The notes: generated by a model not told the origin, from the sequence alone. Shown: positions 1 to 12,290, counted from the stretch's first letter. The stretch is 64,000 nt of DNA from Pollenia angustigena (GCA_930367215.1 OV884058.1:110197802-110261801); one strand, 5' to 3'. Made by a program: numbers and translations.

Positions 1-607
1 AGGACCCTGACAGTTTGCGGGTGGTCAAGCCTTGGGCTTCTACTTTGGACGAATTAGGGAATGGATTCTGAGCGGGACTAATCAAGTTTGGCGGGGCTGT
101 CGGACTGCCGCTCTGGGCAAGAGTAAGGCCTGCGGAAGGTATTATATGATAGGTATTATCACGGTCCACTGTATGATAGGCAGGATTGCGGTGAGAATGA
201 GATCTGACTTGTCGGATATATGTAGGTTGTGTGAGCACCCGGAGGAGTTGGAGACAGTTGAGCACATTCTGTGCCACTGTCCCAGGCTACGGAGCAGCAG
301 GCTGAGGTGTCTGGGAGATGTCTCTAGCTACGGGCTTGGGAATCTTACGGGATTCGTAATGGGAATGACCTGGTTGCGCGGCAGGAGACTGGACACTACT
401 TGGGCAGTTTTTATAGTTTAGTTGGGTTGTTTTTGCTTGTGCGGTCCAAATTTTTACTTTCCACTTATTTCTCTTCTTCCTCTTACTTCTCCTCTTCTTT
501 TATATCATAATCATTTCACTATCTAAGGCGTCACAATGGACCATTTTGGTCTCTGGGTGAGGGTTTAAAGTTTGCTTCGCACCGGCCTTTCTAACCTAAC
601 CTAACCT
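1..607 (+). mobile_element. 3' end of a non-LTR retrotransposon (Jockey/I/R1-like)
   Basis: The first 421 bases hold the C-terminal cysteine-rich tail typical of the ORF2 protein of Jockey/I/R1-type non-LTR retrotransposons. It is followed by about 185 bases of 3' UTR ending in three CTAACC units at 589-606. The 5' part of the element lies outside the window. The short CTAACC tail is like the simple 3' tails of such elements and is too short to be a telomere. Clade assignment is uncertain. Confidence 0.6.
32..421 (+). pseudogene. C-terminal fragment of non-LTR retrotransposon ORF2 (zinc-knuckle tail)
   Basis: This is the tail of a reverse-transcriptase polyprotein, not a complete gene. The visible motif CRLCEHPEELETVEHILCHC is the C-x2-C...H-x4-C knuckle found after the RNase H region of many non-LTR ORF2 proteins. 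It is preceded by a GRIAVRMR-like stretch that commonly precedes it in this family. The same frame has a TGA at bases 8-10, so the frame is broken upstream of the ATG at 32. The ATG is therefore probably just an internal methionine of a decayed copy. Confidence 0.55.
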
Positions 608-2213
608 AGGGTTATTTCACGTTAGGTTTTTGTTTTCTTTTTGACGCAGTTAGTGACCACTGGGCCGATTAACTTTGAAAAATAGTATTTGTATTAAAAA
701 AACAATAAATACTAAATAGCAAAAAGATCATATATAAATGAAAAGTTGGTCCTGAATGTCTTGTTCTTCAGGAAAAGTGAGTTTGACTTCATTAAATTGA
801 ACTCCAAAACCTCTAAAATCTTTAAGTTGGCTCTCCAATAATTTTGCTAGAAAACCTTAACGCTCCGAGACTTTGCAATGGAACACTTTTATTTGTTCCA
901 AAAATTATGAGCGATGTGATTAAAGAAACAATTTTGAAGCTCCAGAACTACATAAATCTTAAAGATGAAGGAGACAATTGTTCTACAGAATTCATTTATT
1001 TGATTTAATTAAAAATTGCCCTGGAATGTGTTGCTCTGCAGGTAAAGTGATTTTGAATCCATTAAATTAACCTCAGAACCACTAAAATCGTTGAGATGAA
1101 GCAGTCAATTATCAACGCAACAAAACTTGAATCGTTTATTTCAGAAACCCATCATTTGAAAGAGGCTCGCTTGATGGGTTCCTGAAATAAACTATTCAAT
1201 AAAGTGCAATGTTATAGAATCTACACTTTTAATAGGAAAATTTAAAAGTGAACATGGTTCCTACCGACACAGCGATAAAATTTAACCTGTGGTTTAGATC
1301 TAGAGAATAGTTGTCAATCTCACGGGTAGTTATATTTAGCATTTTCCCTTGTTGGAAAGCCAGCAGATTTATTCATCTACTGCCACAATAATGTATCAAC
1401 TAATATGGTTCACTCTTTGGCATTGCAAAAAAAAAAGAGAAAGAATAACTAATACTTTTATGAAGAATAAAAAGTTTGATTTTCATTTTATATTTAATTT
1501 ATCAGTATTTAATTAATTATTTTCAATTAATTGTAGGTGTGTCTGAGCACGTTTCCAGTAATAATTACGCAGTATCTTTTTAATAAATAGTTAAAAAATC
1601 TGATATATGAAAGTAAACGAACACAATGCTGCAAAATTTAGTAATAATTGTTACAACTTATCGGTTGTACGGTATCAAATTTTAGTTTAATATTTGTAAA
1701 ATATTTAAATCTCGTTTTATTTTACATTTTTTAAATTTTAGACACAAATAAAATATTTTTTCTTCGAACACATTGAAGTTTGTGAATTTTCAAAAAAAAC
1801 CGAACGGAATTAAATGTTCTTTAGTTGAGTTTGATAAAAACAGTAATATTTTTGTGTTCGAAAGATGACTAACAGGGAAACGTTATTTTTTTTAATGATT
1901 TTCTACACAAACACTAATAGCGATTTGTGGAAAACAAATCTACCGAACCGAACATTAAGAAACGATATTTAGTGTTTATTTTCGAACACTGGTTTAAAGT
2001 GGTTGTAAAATTTTCTTTTTTAAATTAATAAAATAATTAATTGTTATTGTCGTAGCTGTGTTTTGTATTACTTTTTTGTTTATTTGCGTATGAAAAAAAA
2101 ACATAAAACTAGTATTGTTCTACTGAAAAAATAAAAAAATATACAAAAAAAAAAAAAAAACAAATTCGTCGTTTGCTTTTGTTGATATTGACGTTTATTT
2201 AAAATTATAATGG
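608..2213. other. AT-rich intergenic DNA with one small hairpin
   Basis: No credible coding sequence was seen on either strand. The only clear structure is an inverted repeat at 1134-1192, with arms of about 21 bases (TTTATTTCAG near the outer ends) around an 18-base loop. Several fragments around a TTCGAACAC motif at 1760-1990 suggest an old, eroded repeat, but no boundaries could be drawn. Confidence 0.4.
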
Positions 2214-2438
2214 GCCATGTCACAGAGTACAATTCCGTTCGGAATTGAAGAAAACATATTTGTTTGTTAATGGAAAGTATATTTTGATAGTTTTCTGGCC
2301 TTTCAGATACAGACAACTCCCATACCGTTCATGAAAACAAAAATGTTTTCATTCCGAAGCATTTTTTCGTCATTTTCTGAAGCACCAAAATACGGAATGA
2401 ATTCCGTTTCCGAACGGAATTGTACTCTGTGACATGGC
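2214..2438. mobile_element. Short TIR element (MITE), about 225 bp
   Basis: The ends are inverted repeats: GCCATGTCACAGAGTACAAT on the left and its complement at the right end (2419-2438), extending inward through an ACGGAATT block. The interior has no coding capacity. A target-site duplication is not clear, so the superfamily is not assigned. Confidence 0.6.
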
Positions 2439-3052
2439 TGAATATATCAAAACTTTTTCTGTATTTTTAGAAGTATTTTTTCACTTGGCGGCTTTTTCTT
2501 GATTGCTTCTTTAATAAATAAACATACAAATAAATAAACAACCGTACAGAGAAATGAAATGTCAGATAAATGACAACTGATTTGACAACAGATTGCTAAG
2601 CAATAATTGCTCAAGCAATAAGAGGAGCAATCATTGCGCAATGAATTGCCACTCATGGCAATTTGCGGTCTATACGTCGCAAATTTAATGGAGCAATAAA
2701 ATTTGACGTTTGCCGCAATAAATATTGCAAAGTGGAGACCCGGGGTAACAAACACAGAAACATACAAACTTTTCTGCTTTATAATATTAAGTATAGATAA
2801 ATTTTTAGTAATTTTTTTATTGTTATATTTGACCAAAGGATATCGGTCAAATTTTAACTTTTATTTTTTTTCTGAAATCTGTCAAACTTTTTTGTTTGGC
2901 TTTCCTTAAAACTAAACATTTTTTGGCGAACTATTTATAGTTATAATGCCAGGGTATCACACAAATTTTTGGAGCCTCAACCGCAAAGTCCTCGTTCGAC
3001 CTAAACCTTCGTATAGGAAGGCGAGAGCCTCCAGAATCCGCTCCAGAGTATT

Positions 3053-3141
3053 TTGGTCTCCACCAGTAAACTTCTGAGTTACTTCCTTGGTACTCCACCA
3101 GTAAAACGTCTGAGTTATATATAATTCTCCACCAGTCACAT
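3053..3141. repeat. Short imperfect tandem repeat around CTCCACCAGT
   Basis: Three copies of CTCCACCAGT(A/C)A occur about 35-40 bases apart, the first two followed by a TCTGAGTTA-like sequence. The surrounding 2.44-4.55 kb shows no supported gene; the short ORFs in it are AT-rich and match nothing recognised. Confidence 0.35.
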
Positions 3142-5752
3142 TACTTATTTAAGGTTAAAAACGATTGCATATAGTAAATGCAGAAACCGCAAAAACTGTA
3201 ACTCGGTACAGTTGTACGACGCCGAAACACTAACCAATGCGGGGTGACAACGCAAAACGCAACAAAAGCAGACAAACAAAAACGACCTGTTTGTCCTTAA
3301 AAAATAATGACAAAAAGCGCGAGCTGCTTCTCCACTCAGAACAGTTTTACGAGTGCTGTCAAACTTTAACTTTTATTTTTGACTCAAAAAATAAAAGTAT
3401 TTTAAGATTTTATTCCTTGGCAAATAACCATCACAATGCTATACACAAATAACGTATACCCAAATTATTTCTGTCTGACTTTTTGAATTGAAATTTTGAT
3501 AATAACCATCGTGGAATAAGTAGGTGGCATCGTTACGGCAACAAATACAACATTACAACAAAAATGGAAATTATATCACCGTTTACGTCAAAAAGTACTT
3601 TAAGCAAAAATCAAAGCGTGCCGCTGAACGTGATGAAATAAATAAATTTTTAGCCAATTTTTATTTAATTATGGTCAATATCTTATTTATTTTAATTAAA
3701 AATTATCAAAAACTTTAATAAAATACAATAATCACAGCACAAAACGTGGACTTTTTGTAAACATAAACAAAACTTTGACATAAACCTAGACAAACAATGC
3801 AAGAGCAAAAAATCGCCATCTGGCGTAGTGCTGCCACCTGTATATTCCACCATGATAATAACTGTTATTTTCGATCCCTGCTTTGTATTGAGATCAGTGA
3901 TGCCAATAGTAGCGAATTTTCCCTTTTTTTAGGGAAGGACAGATCTTTTATTTTAAGGCAAATGTAGGGAATTTAAAACAAAATATTTTTTTTTCAATAT
4001 ATTGTCTGAAAATACGTAAATAATTGTCTTATTTTTATTTAAAAATTAATATTTTTCATATACAATAGCATTGAAGTACAAATTAGTATTTTTTAACAGA
4101 AACCCTATGCTATGAGTCCAAATAGCCTGTCACTCTTCAACAATTGCCAAGACCATGTACCCGAATATCTGTCGTGCCCCTAATATATAATTATTTAAAT
4201 ATATTTAAATAAATGTATTTTGTTTTTGTTAATAGGTATAACAAAATAACAAGCCTTCCATGCAAAACCCAATTGCCTTTATATGCAATAGGTTATGTAT
4301 GGGCCTTATACATCATTGAATTTTATTTGATTTGTTTCTTAGAATCATACGTAATGTTTTTTGTTAAAATGACGGCTGGAAGCGCAATAATTCAATTTGA
4401 AGATGGTTGGATCTGAAAGGCTGAAGTGCTTTGATTTAAAAGCTCAGTTGGAATGCATATGGTGCTCTATTGAAAGTACGTGCGGAGATGAAAGTATACA
4501 GAAAAAATTCTCGCTACCTTTTTTTAAATTAAACCCAAAGAAACTTTAGACCTGGGCCCCGTTTCTCAAAACTACAAGTAAAAAAAAAAACATTTTTCAG
4601 TTTTTGTTTTTGTTTTTGTTTTTGTTTCAAATGTATTTTACCCAATAAAAAATTTTACCATTTTGCGAAGCATGGTACATTAAAAACATACAGACAGTGA
4701 TGCCAACTTTTTAAGAGCAAATTTACATTTGTATATAAACATTTTTAAATGTATTATTATTACAGTTTTAAAACAGTTTTAAAGTAATACAGTGCGAGCT
4801 CGATTTTCGTTACTCGAAAAAATCTGGCCTGTTGCAATTACCGAAAATTTGCAATGACCGACCATTGTTTATAAAACTTAATGACAGCATATATTTTAAT
4901 AAACATCCTTATATTTTATGCAAAGTTTAATAAAACAATTGGCTTATGATATTATCCAATTATTTTAACATATGTACGTTTCTGAATAAAGAACAAACAT
5001 AAGGTGTAAAATAGAAAAAACATGTATGTTTACATTCTGATACTTAGTCAAACCTTTTTTCAATAGCACAAGAGGTAGAAGTGCTCAACACGTGGAAAAC
5101 TAAAGCGCATGAAAAAGGGCAGGTTACACAATGCTTGTTATAAAAGTAATTTCTGTCAGCTGTTTTTAATTTATTTAACACTTTGCATATACCAAGCTAC
5201 GGCTCTTTTTTTTGTTTTTAAAATCTGCGTTTTTTTTTGTACGGTTTTCGAGTGCATGTTTTTTAACAATTCCTAATATTTTCCAATCCATATTTTATTT
5301 TTGAAACAGTGTCTACATCTATAAAAAAAATGTGTACCGAAATACATCGTTTTTATTACGACTTCTAAATATGTTGTCAACGCTAAAAAGTGCAACGTTT
5401 CCTAAAATTTTCAAATTGCTGGGAAGCCTAGCTCTAACCTCGTAAATAAAGTTTTTGGTAAAACGAATGTAACTTTCTTTTATCACTTTTTTGTCATTTG
5501 AAATCTTAAAATCTTTACAAGCCTTCTCAAAATTGTACCCCAAATAGCAAAGTTCAACTTAATCATCCTCTATATAATCGCAGTTTTAAAAAATGGTAGA
5601 AAGAAATGAAAATTGTAAAAAGCACTTTCAAAATTTGGCACTATGGATAAAATTTTGGCGTTTTGTGGCATCAAAAAGCACCATAAATAGTGCCAAAAGC
5701 ACCAAGTTGGCATCACTGCATACAGAGATGCTGCAGTAAAGTAAGTTACTTG

Positions 5753-6556
5753 GTGGCCACACGATCAAGTTTTGCCTTTCAATTCCTTTCAATTTGCAAT
5801 ACACTCTCAGTTTTTTACTAATGCTATGTTCATACGACGACAAAAACCACTCGTTTCGCTCTCTGAAACTAGATTGTCAAACATGCTGTTCATACGATTC
5901 ATTCTTGTTTCATTTTGACAATTTTTTTGTGTTGTTAGTGTGATTTTATTTAAAACAGATAAAAAAGTAATTAAAAGTTAAAAATATATTATTTAATACT
6001 TTTATTAATATTATTATTTGATAATTAAAGTGATAATTATCAAATAATAATATTAATAAAAGTTTATTAAACATCAATTTTTATTTTGTATTTTATTTTG
6101 TTTTGATTTTTTTTGAGAGCTAGTTCAGATAAACTAACGATAATTGTTATCAAAATTAGAGATGATAGTACATTTTTCCTGTTTCGCAGCCTGTTTCAAA
6201 ATGAAACGACCTCACAAAATTTTGTATGGGGAAACAAGTCGTTTCAGTCATGTTTGGGGCGCGAAACAGGAATAAGAGAGCGAAACACGAATATTGTTGT
6301 CCGTGTGAACATGGTATAACACACTCACACTTTTTAAATTGACCACGAGATGGCTTTCAATTTCACCTTTCCATTTGTTTGGCAATTTACTTTCAATTTA
6401 ACAGCTGAGTACAAGTTTGTCTCTGTTGTTGTTGACATCTTGGAAGTAAATTGCTTACAAATTGAGTGCAGCCTACGTCACAGCTTTCAATTTATGTAAA
6501 TTTTGACAAGCAGTATATGTAAAAGACTATCAAGAACAACTTGAACGTGTGGCCGC
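5753..6556. mobile_element. Nested TIR element (about 0.8 kb)
   Basis: GTGGCCACACGATCAAGTT at the left pairs with AACTTGAACGTGTGGCCGC at the right. Both arms continue inward with several TTTCAATTT blocks. It sits inside the 4551-6915 element and itself contains the element at 5823-6315. Confidence 0.45.
5823..6315. mobile_element. Innermost nested foldback element with a perfect central palindrome
   Basis: TATGTTCATAC at the left and its imperfect complement GTGTGAACATGGTA at the right bound about 0.5 kb. GTTTCGCTCTC occurs on opposite strands in the two arms. The centre, 5998-6063, is a perfect inverted repeat of 30 bases per arm (starting ACTTTTATTAATATTATTAT) with a 3-base spacer. Confidence 0.5.
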
Positions 6557-7785
6557 AGGGTTAACGAACTCTTAACAAAAAAAAAAAAAAACATTTCAAG
6601 TGCCACGGCATTCCCTTACTATGGAACAGGTTTGTAAGGGAGAATGCTAAAACATAACTTTAACAAAACATTCAGTGTGTTAATCTGATAGCTACCACTC
6701 ACTAGTTTTTATATGCGTTGAATTAAGCGCTTTTTGTGTCAAAAATATATTGCTTCCAAGTGGAAACTCACCATATAAAATTCATGCCTTCCGTAAGCGA
6801 GATGGTAAGCGAAACTCTTACATTGCCTCTTACAAACCTGCTTTGTTGGAAGCTCCATTTTTTATTGGGTTACCTGTAGATTTGTAATTTGTAGTTTTGA
6901 GAAACAGGGCCCTGGATGCAAAATGTAAAAATCTTTTAATTTTCTAAAGCTACGTAATTGATTTTTCGAACTGCGAGACTTTGTTTTAGGCATTTACGAT
7001 CTTTGACTAGTACTGTCGGAAGGCAAGCTAAAAATTATCTTGAATATATCAAAGAAACCAGTAGCCCCCGAAAATGTATAGGTCCTGATTTAATTTGGTC
7101 CGGTCACTTATTGATTAATTGCATTATCCGGAAAGTATGCTACTAAGATATCTTTACTTTAAAAAGAAGGGGGTGTTAGTAGAAGAATTGTATTCATCCG
7201 GTCTTTGAACTCACAATACTATTAAACAAATCCGTTGTAGAAGTTTCCACTGTTGTCTGTATGCGTTGAGGTAGCATTTCCTTGCTCTCGATTAATATAC
7301 TTAAGGTACAAACAATACTTAAAATGAGCATACAAATACAAGTTTTCAGCTGATCAGAGTAAATTTTGGTACTACGACAACTAGAAGTCTTTAGGATCTC
7401 AAAGTTCTACATTGGTTATTGCTGAGGATTCTTAAGGATATAAGAGACAATTTGAGGAAAGGGAGATTTTGAGTTTAGCACAGACTCTTGATGAAGACCA
7501 GGTAAAAAAGTTCAGCTTACAGACATTTTCTTTTGGATGATGTTACTTAAAAAAACAGTAACATTAGAAATTGGGAAGATTAAATTCTTTCGGCAATTAA
7601 AAATCACATCGAAAAAGAAAAAACGGAACACTTCAATATCACACGTGTGATTTTAGAAGGCACATGTGATTTAAAATCAAGTGATTTGAATTAAAATGAT
7701 TATCCGAACAGACCTGGTATTTTTATTTCATTGCATACTATTTTGATAGAAGTAAATTTTTGTAGCTTTCTTTTAACAGAGAACA

Positions 7786-8574
7786 ATGACAGACAGAATT
7801 TTCCTCATTTGCTTCATAGAAATATTCCTATTAATTTTATTTGTAAATAAATCTGTTCAATCGTCATTGGCCAGAACAATGCGTATAGTGGGAGGTCATA
7901 ACACATCAATAGACGAACATCCATATATGGTTAGTATACAGTACAAGGATCATTTCATTTGTGGTGGTACAATGATAACGCAAAAATGTATGCTAACTGC
8001 AGCTCACTGTTCTCTATTCAAATTACCTGGGACGTGGGAAATACATGCTGGGACTTCGTTTATCAAGTCACGAGGTGTTAAAAGAAAAGTTCACAAATGG
8101 ATGGTTCCAGTTGAATTTAATTTTGTTACTATAGACATGGATGTAGCCGTAGCGGAGCTCGATAAACCATTGTATGCCAGAAGTGTACGACCAATAGAAA
8201 TAGATTATAGTACGCTAGAAGAAAGTGAGATAGTAGAAGTAGCTGGATGGGGTCTTAAAAACGAATATCCTTTGGCTAAATTATCTAATGAATTACAAGT
8301 GGTAAAAGTTTCTCTAACCCCTATAGAAGAATGTAAAAGAGTCTATCAGCCCCACAATATGGTAACGCAAAATATGTTTTGTGCTATTGGCAGTTGGGGT
8401 AGTGATGCATGTCAGGGTGATAGCGGAGGACCTGCTTTGCGCAAAGGCAAGCAAGTGGGTATAGTTTCTTGGGGTTATCGTTGTGGCTCCCCTGAATATC
8501 CTGGTGTTTATACAAGATTAAGCAGTCCTGGTGTAATGAAATTTTTAACCTTTTTAATAGAAAACCATTGTTGA
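7786..8574 (+). CDS. Secreted trypsin-like serine protease 1 (S1A)
   Basis: This is a 262-residue chymotrypsin-fold protease, probably secreted. Residues about 5-26 are a hydrophobic signal peptide. A short propeptide ends at R33, before IVGG, the activation site cut by trypsin-like enzymes. The catalytic triad is complete: H74 in TAAHC, D119 in MDVAVAEL and S213 in GDSGGP. D207, six residues before the serine, predicts cleavage after Arg or Lys. Cysteines 59/75, 199 and 209 fit the usual S1 disulfides. The gene is intronless in its coding region. A TTTTAACAG sequence lies 6 bases before the ATG and could be a 5' UTR splice acceptor. AATAAA directly follows the stop (8575-8580). The next protease gene starts 190 bases downstream on the same strand. 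It resembles the fly Sems/CG11037-type S1A family; physiological substrate unknown. Confidence 0.9.
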   Translation: MTDRIFLICFIEIFLLILFVNKSVQSSLARTMRIVGGHNTSIDEHPYMVSIQYKDHFICGGTMITQKCMLTAAHCSLFKLPGTWEIHAGTSFIKSRGVKRKVHKWMVPVEFNFVTIDMDVAVAELDKPLYARSVRPIEIDYSTLEESEIVEVAGWGLKNEYPLAKLSNELQVVKVSLTPIEECKRVYQPHNMVTQNMFCAIGSWGSDACQGDSGGPALRKGKQVGIVSWGYRCGSPEYPGVYTRLSSPGVMKFLTFLIENHC

Positions 8575-8764
8575 AATAAAAAAACAATACTAGTTTCACC
8601 AATTTAAAAGCTTCCGCTAACATTTCTAATGCCATTTGAAAATTACTTCCTATTGTTAAGTAGAGTGAAGCCAAAATAATTGCGTAAATTACTTTAATAT
8701 GAAGCTGCATGATAATTTTGTTCAAATCTACTGATAGTATTAGTTTAAAGCTTGCAATACAAAG

Positions 8765-9553
8765 ATGACATCAATAAAGAATTGCAAACATCTAAAAATA
8801 ATAGTTTTTTTTAATTTAGTATTACTGCCCGCTGGTAATTTACACCATTCCAGTGAATCTCGTATTGTAGGCGGTGTTAAAACTACCATTGATCAGGTGC
8901 CATATTTAATAAATCTTCGACGAAATGGACAATTTTCTTGTGGCGGTTCCTTGATCACTACTAAATGTGTTCTAACAGCAGCTCACTGTGTTTATGGAGT
9001 ACCTGCTTCTAGTTTGACTATTAGTGCTGGAACTTCAAAACTATCAGATTCCGGAGAAGTAAGACAAATTCAACAATCATTTGTATCAGCATTATATTCA
9101 CCTATTACACTAGATATGGATGTAGCAGTTCTTAAATTGAATGAACCTTTAAATAGTCGCCACATTGCAACTATTCCGCTTTGTACCAAAAGTCCTGGCA
9201 GCAATCAGTTTGTTCAAGTATCTGGTTGGGGTATAACGAGTGAAACTAGTGAAATGCCATCGAATCAAGTGCGCACTGCGAGTGTTCAAGTAATTTCCAA
9301 AGCGGAATGTTTAAACCTTTACGCTGGTAAAGCATATTTATCGAGTACAATGTTTTGTGCTTCTGTGCCTGGTGTACGAGATACTTGTTCTGGTGATTCG
9401 GGAGGACCAGTTGTGTACAATGGCCAAGTCTGTGGCATAGTTTCGTGGGGGTTCGGTTGTGGCAGACGGGAATTTCCTGGGGTATATACAAATGTTGCTA
9501 GTTCGAGAATAAGTGCATTTGTAAAATCAATTGTTATGAAGAATTGTGTATAG
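8765..9553 (+). CDS. Secreted trypsin-like serine protease 2 (S1A)
   Basis: This is a 262-residue intronless S1A protease. A hydrophobic segment at about residues 11-24 serves as signal peptide, and the propeptide ends at R33 before IVGG. Catalytic residues are H74 (TAAHC), D119 (LDMDVAVLKL) and S212 (GDSGGP). D206 at the base of the S1 pocket predicts trypsin specificity. The C-terminal half, with CGIVSWGFGCG and FPGVYTNV, is typical of the Sems/CG11037-like group of fly proteases. It lies 190 bases downstream of protease 1, in tandem, and is clearly its paralogue though well diverged. AATAAA is at 9565-9570. The ATG was chosen because it directly precedes the signal peptide. Expression tissue and substrate cannot be read from the sequence. 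Confidence 0.9.
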   Translation: MTSIKNCKHLKIIVFFNLVLLPAGNLHHSSESRIVGGVKTTIDQVPYLINLRRNGQFSCGGSLITTKCVLTAAHCVYGVPASSLTISAGTSKLSDSGEVRQIQQSFVSALYSPITLDMDVAVLKLNEPLNSRHIATIPLCTKSPGSNQFVQVSGWGITSETSEMPSNQVRTASVQVISKAECLNLYAGKAYLSSTMFCASVPGVRDTCSGDSGGPVVYNGQVCGIVSWGFGCGRREFPGVYTNVASSRISAFVKSIVMKNCV

Positions 9554-9599
9554 TTTAAATAAGAAATAAAACTGTTTTAATTTTTCATCAAAGGTTTTT

Positions 9600-10392
9600 T
9601 TGGGAGTCAAAAAATTTCATTAAAAATTTAATTAAAAATGCGATGAACTTTATTATGAGCTTTTAACAGATCAGTGTTTTAAAGAAATTTTAGGCACATA
9701 TACAATTAGGAGTTTTAATGCTAGCAAAAAATGCTTATTTGCAAAGAAATCCTACACTATTTTGCGCTACTATTTTGTTAGAGAAAGACCCTACATGTAG
9801 AGATTTGTTCCTACTTCGGCCAAGACTGCTTAAAATAATCCCACAAGGGGTCAAATCACCCATCTAGTAAAATAAAATAATTTATCTCGTTTTTTTTAAA
9901 CTCAGTTTTGTCCTTGAGCCCAATTCACATCACCATAGGGAATGACAACCACATTCATAAACCATTTATGCTTAATGTCCATTATTTATATTGTTTTTTA
10001 GATGTGGCGACCGGTGTAACATAATAAACTTTTATCAAATGGTGATCTGGACTATTTCTCATTAGATAAATACTTTAAAGGGTTAAAATATGATATTTGA
10101 CAGTGGAACCATAAGGGGGAGGGGATTCGTGGTAAATTATGCATAGTATACATAAGCTGTGATCAAATATGGACCGATCAACATACAAATTTTAGTAGGG
10201 TATTCATTCGGTTAACCGTAAATCGATCAACCGAATAATGACTACCTAATTAGCTGATCGGTTAATTTAAAATTGGCTATTTTCGACTATTAACGATGAA
10301 ACCGGTTAGTTTCAGTCGATAAACCGATTAGCCGAAGTAACAAAATTTTTTATTTTTTGTAGTTAAACATATTTTTTTTTGTGTTTTTAATT
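9600..10392. other. Intergenic repeat-like DNA
   Basis: No gene was seen. The stretch 10195-10350 is rich in alternating GGTTA/TAACC and CCGATT/AATCGG words that can fold back on themselves, likely an eroded foldback repeat. Confidence 0.3.
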
Positions 10393-10600
10393 ACACTACG
10401 TGACAATTTTTTGACCAAATGAATTTGACACCAAATCTTTATGTAAAATTGTCCGCTGAATCCGAATATGAAGTCGGAATTGTTTTTAAAAAAGATGCTG
10501 TGACTGAAATTCATATTCGGATTCAGTGGACAATTTTACATAAAAATTAGGTGTCAAATTTATTTGGCCACGACTTTGTTGAAATTTTGTCACGTAGTGT
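10393..10600. mobile_element. Foldback MITE, Tc1/mariner-like termini
   Basis: The two halves are inverted copies of about 95 bases each. The outer ends are ACACTACGTGACAA and its complement TTTGTCACGTAGTGT, and the arms meet near 10470-10515 around a short loop. The end sequence resembles the TACGTGACAAAATTTC termini beside the Tc1-like remnant at about 30.64 kb, which suggests a Tc1/mariner relative. The left flank ends in TA. Confidence 0.55.
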
Positions 10601-11143
10601 TATTTGTTTCGTCTCATATACAAAAGGTATGTGTTTAAAAAAATGTTTTTTCATACAAAATATTTTGCAATATGCCAAAATCGACTTTTTGCGAAAAATT
10701 ACTTTTTTATTGCTGAATATGGTTCTTTAGGGCTTCAGCAGCAACTTTTGTTTTGCGACTTTTTCATAATTCCTTTATTTACAAAATTACCGTTATTTTT
10801 AGGTTATTGAAGAAAGTCAAAATTTTGACCTTTAAATTTCCAGAATTCGACCAAATGATGTTTGGCAACTTTGTACATTATCCTTTGGCGAGTATTTCTG
10901 CTGAACGTATGAACTCATAATAATTGCAAATACAGAGTGTTTTGATGAATTTTTCAATAAAATTAAATTTTGCGCCATCTAGCGCCAATAATTTGTATAT
11001 TCAGAAATAAGAAAGGTAATTTAAATACCTTTCCAGCAAAAAAATTTTTAAAATCGGTTGAAAAATACCGAATAAGAAAGGAAATAAAAATAAAATAAAT
11101 GTATGTTACTAAAATTCATCATTAAAATTTTGTGCGTACGTAA

Positions 11144-11669
11144 TAGCCTTTTTACACTGATCAACATCTAACATCTACCATCAATTTTCCACCATTTGCG
11201 AAGATGTTAACATCTTTCCATAAGAAATACATAGGGCTAAAAACCAACATCTTTAAAAGATGTTCCTATCTCATTTTATTCCATTCTACATCTTTCGATT
11301 ATTTTAGTGTCAACACTAGAAAAGTGGCAATAAGTTCTATTATTATTGTGGCATCACTGATAAAAAGAAATTTGTTTTGAAAGCAGCGTTGCCATTTGTC
11401 AAGTTTTATCTTTAATTGCAATGTTTTTTTTGTTAAGTATTTTTTATATTTTTAAACAAATTGAACGTCAAATACATTTTTGAGTTTTCTTTTTAAATTT
11501 TGGCACTTTTGTGAGAAAAAAACATTTTTAATTAAAAAATTTTTTTTTTCAAAAATGGTGACATTTTTGTTTGATGGTAGATGCTAGATGTGAGCAATGT
11601 AAACGAGTGTTTCACATTTTCTACATCTTTGATGGTGGATGTTAGATGTTGATCAGTGTAAAAAGCCTA
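11144..11669. mobile_element. TWA-flanked MITE, copy 1 (526 bp)
   Basis: The ends are inverted repeats of about 40 bases, beginning TAGCCTTTTTACACTGATCA. The element is flanked by direct 3-bp duplications TAA (11141-11143 and 11670-11672). Two further copies lie at 47685-48220 and 56985-57510, also with matching TAA or TTA flanks. A TWA target duplication is the hallmark of PIF/Harbinger elements. There is no coding capacity, so it would be mobilised by a transposase encoded elsewhere. Confidence 0.75.
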
Positions 11670-11689
11670 TAACGGTAACTTAACGGTCC

Positions 11690-12290
11690 TACCATGTGGG
11701 TTCCAGTCAATGGCAATTTTAGTTATGTCGTCTGAAGGCGTGCGCAGCGTGTGACTAATCCAGTGCCATTTGCAGTGCAAGATATCAATATGGATTGACC
11801 GCTGATTTGTTTGTCTCCAGAGTTCAGTACACCATATGGTGTTAGTCCTGAAAATTTTCTTCGGAGATCTCGATTAGCAAACACTTGTAAGGAGTTTACG
11901 TCGTGTTCTGCCGTGTTTCACGTCTCCAATACATAAAGGAGCACAGACTTGACATGTGAGTAAAAGATACTGATCTTGAATATGACGGAAGATTTTCATA
12001 CTGACCGAAGGGCACCAATGCTTGGTTGGTTTTTGTAGTTTGGGGTCGGCTTTAAGCATCTCGGGCGATATGTTGTCGGCTCTAGGGTTTCAGGTGTTTT
12101 ACAGCACCCATAACTTTTGCGATATGTATCTGGGCATTCAATGGAGAAGATATCTTGCCTTATTTCGAGGGAAACGCAGGTGCATTTGTTTTGGTAGTTT
12201 GAAGTGGTTAAGGAAAGCATATTGGAATAATGCTGTTTCCATACTTCCAGTTAATCTTTCACAGATGTTGTGAGCTCACCTTCGGCGATG
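11690..12290 (-). pseudogene. Decayed RTE-like non-LTR reverse transcriptase fragment
   Basis: Read on the minus strand in several frames, pieces of a reverse transcriptase C-terminal half appear. SPEMLKADPKLQKP lies near 12070-12030, followed by a KI.IFYSHVKSVLLY-like block and a stretch ending HWISHTLRTPSDD and DWNPHG. These words are characteristic of RTE-type endonuclease/reverse-transcriptase proteins. The frame shifts several times, so it is a dead fragment. It abuts MITE copy 1. Confidence 0.5.

Larger units (their letters stand above)
4551..6915. mobile_element. 2.4-kb TIR-bounded element holding further nested elements
   Basis: The left end at 4551 (GGGCCCCGTTTCTCAAAACT from 4554) is the inverted complement, with few mismatches, of the right end at about 6885-6912 (AGTTTTGAGAAACAGGGCCC). 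Inside lie a diverged copy of the 14.1-kb MITE (about 5069-5180), a TIR pair at 5753/6556 and a further TIR pair at about 5823/6315. No transposase was seen, so it is non-autonomous or a composite. No matching TSD was found. Confidence 0.45.

Noticed and set aside
32..421. A host zinc-finger gene
   Set aside because: The knuckle spacing and context match non-LTR ORF2 tails, and the upstream frame is broken.
589..606. Telomere-like CTAACC repeats
   Set aside because: Only three units, placed at the 3' end of a non-LTR element; better explained as its tail.
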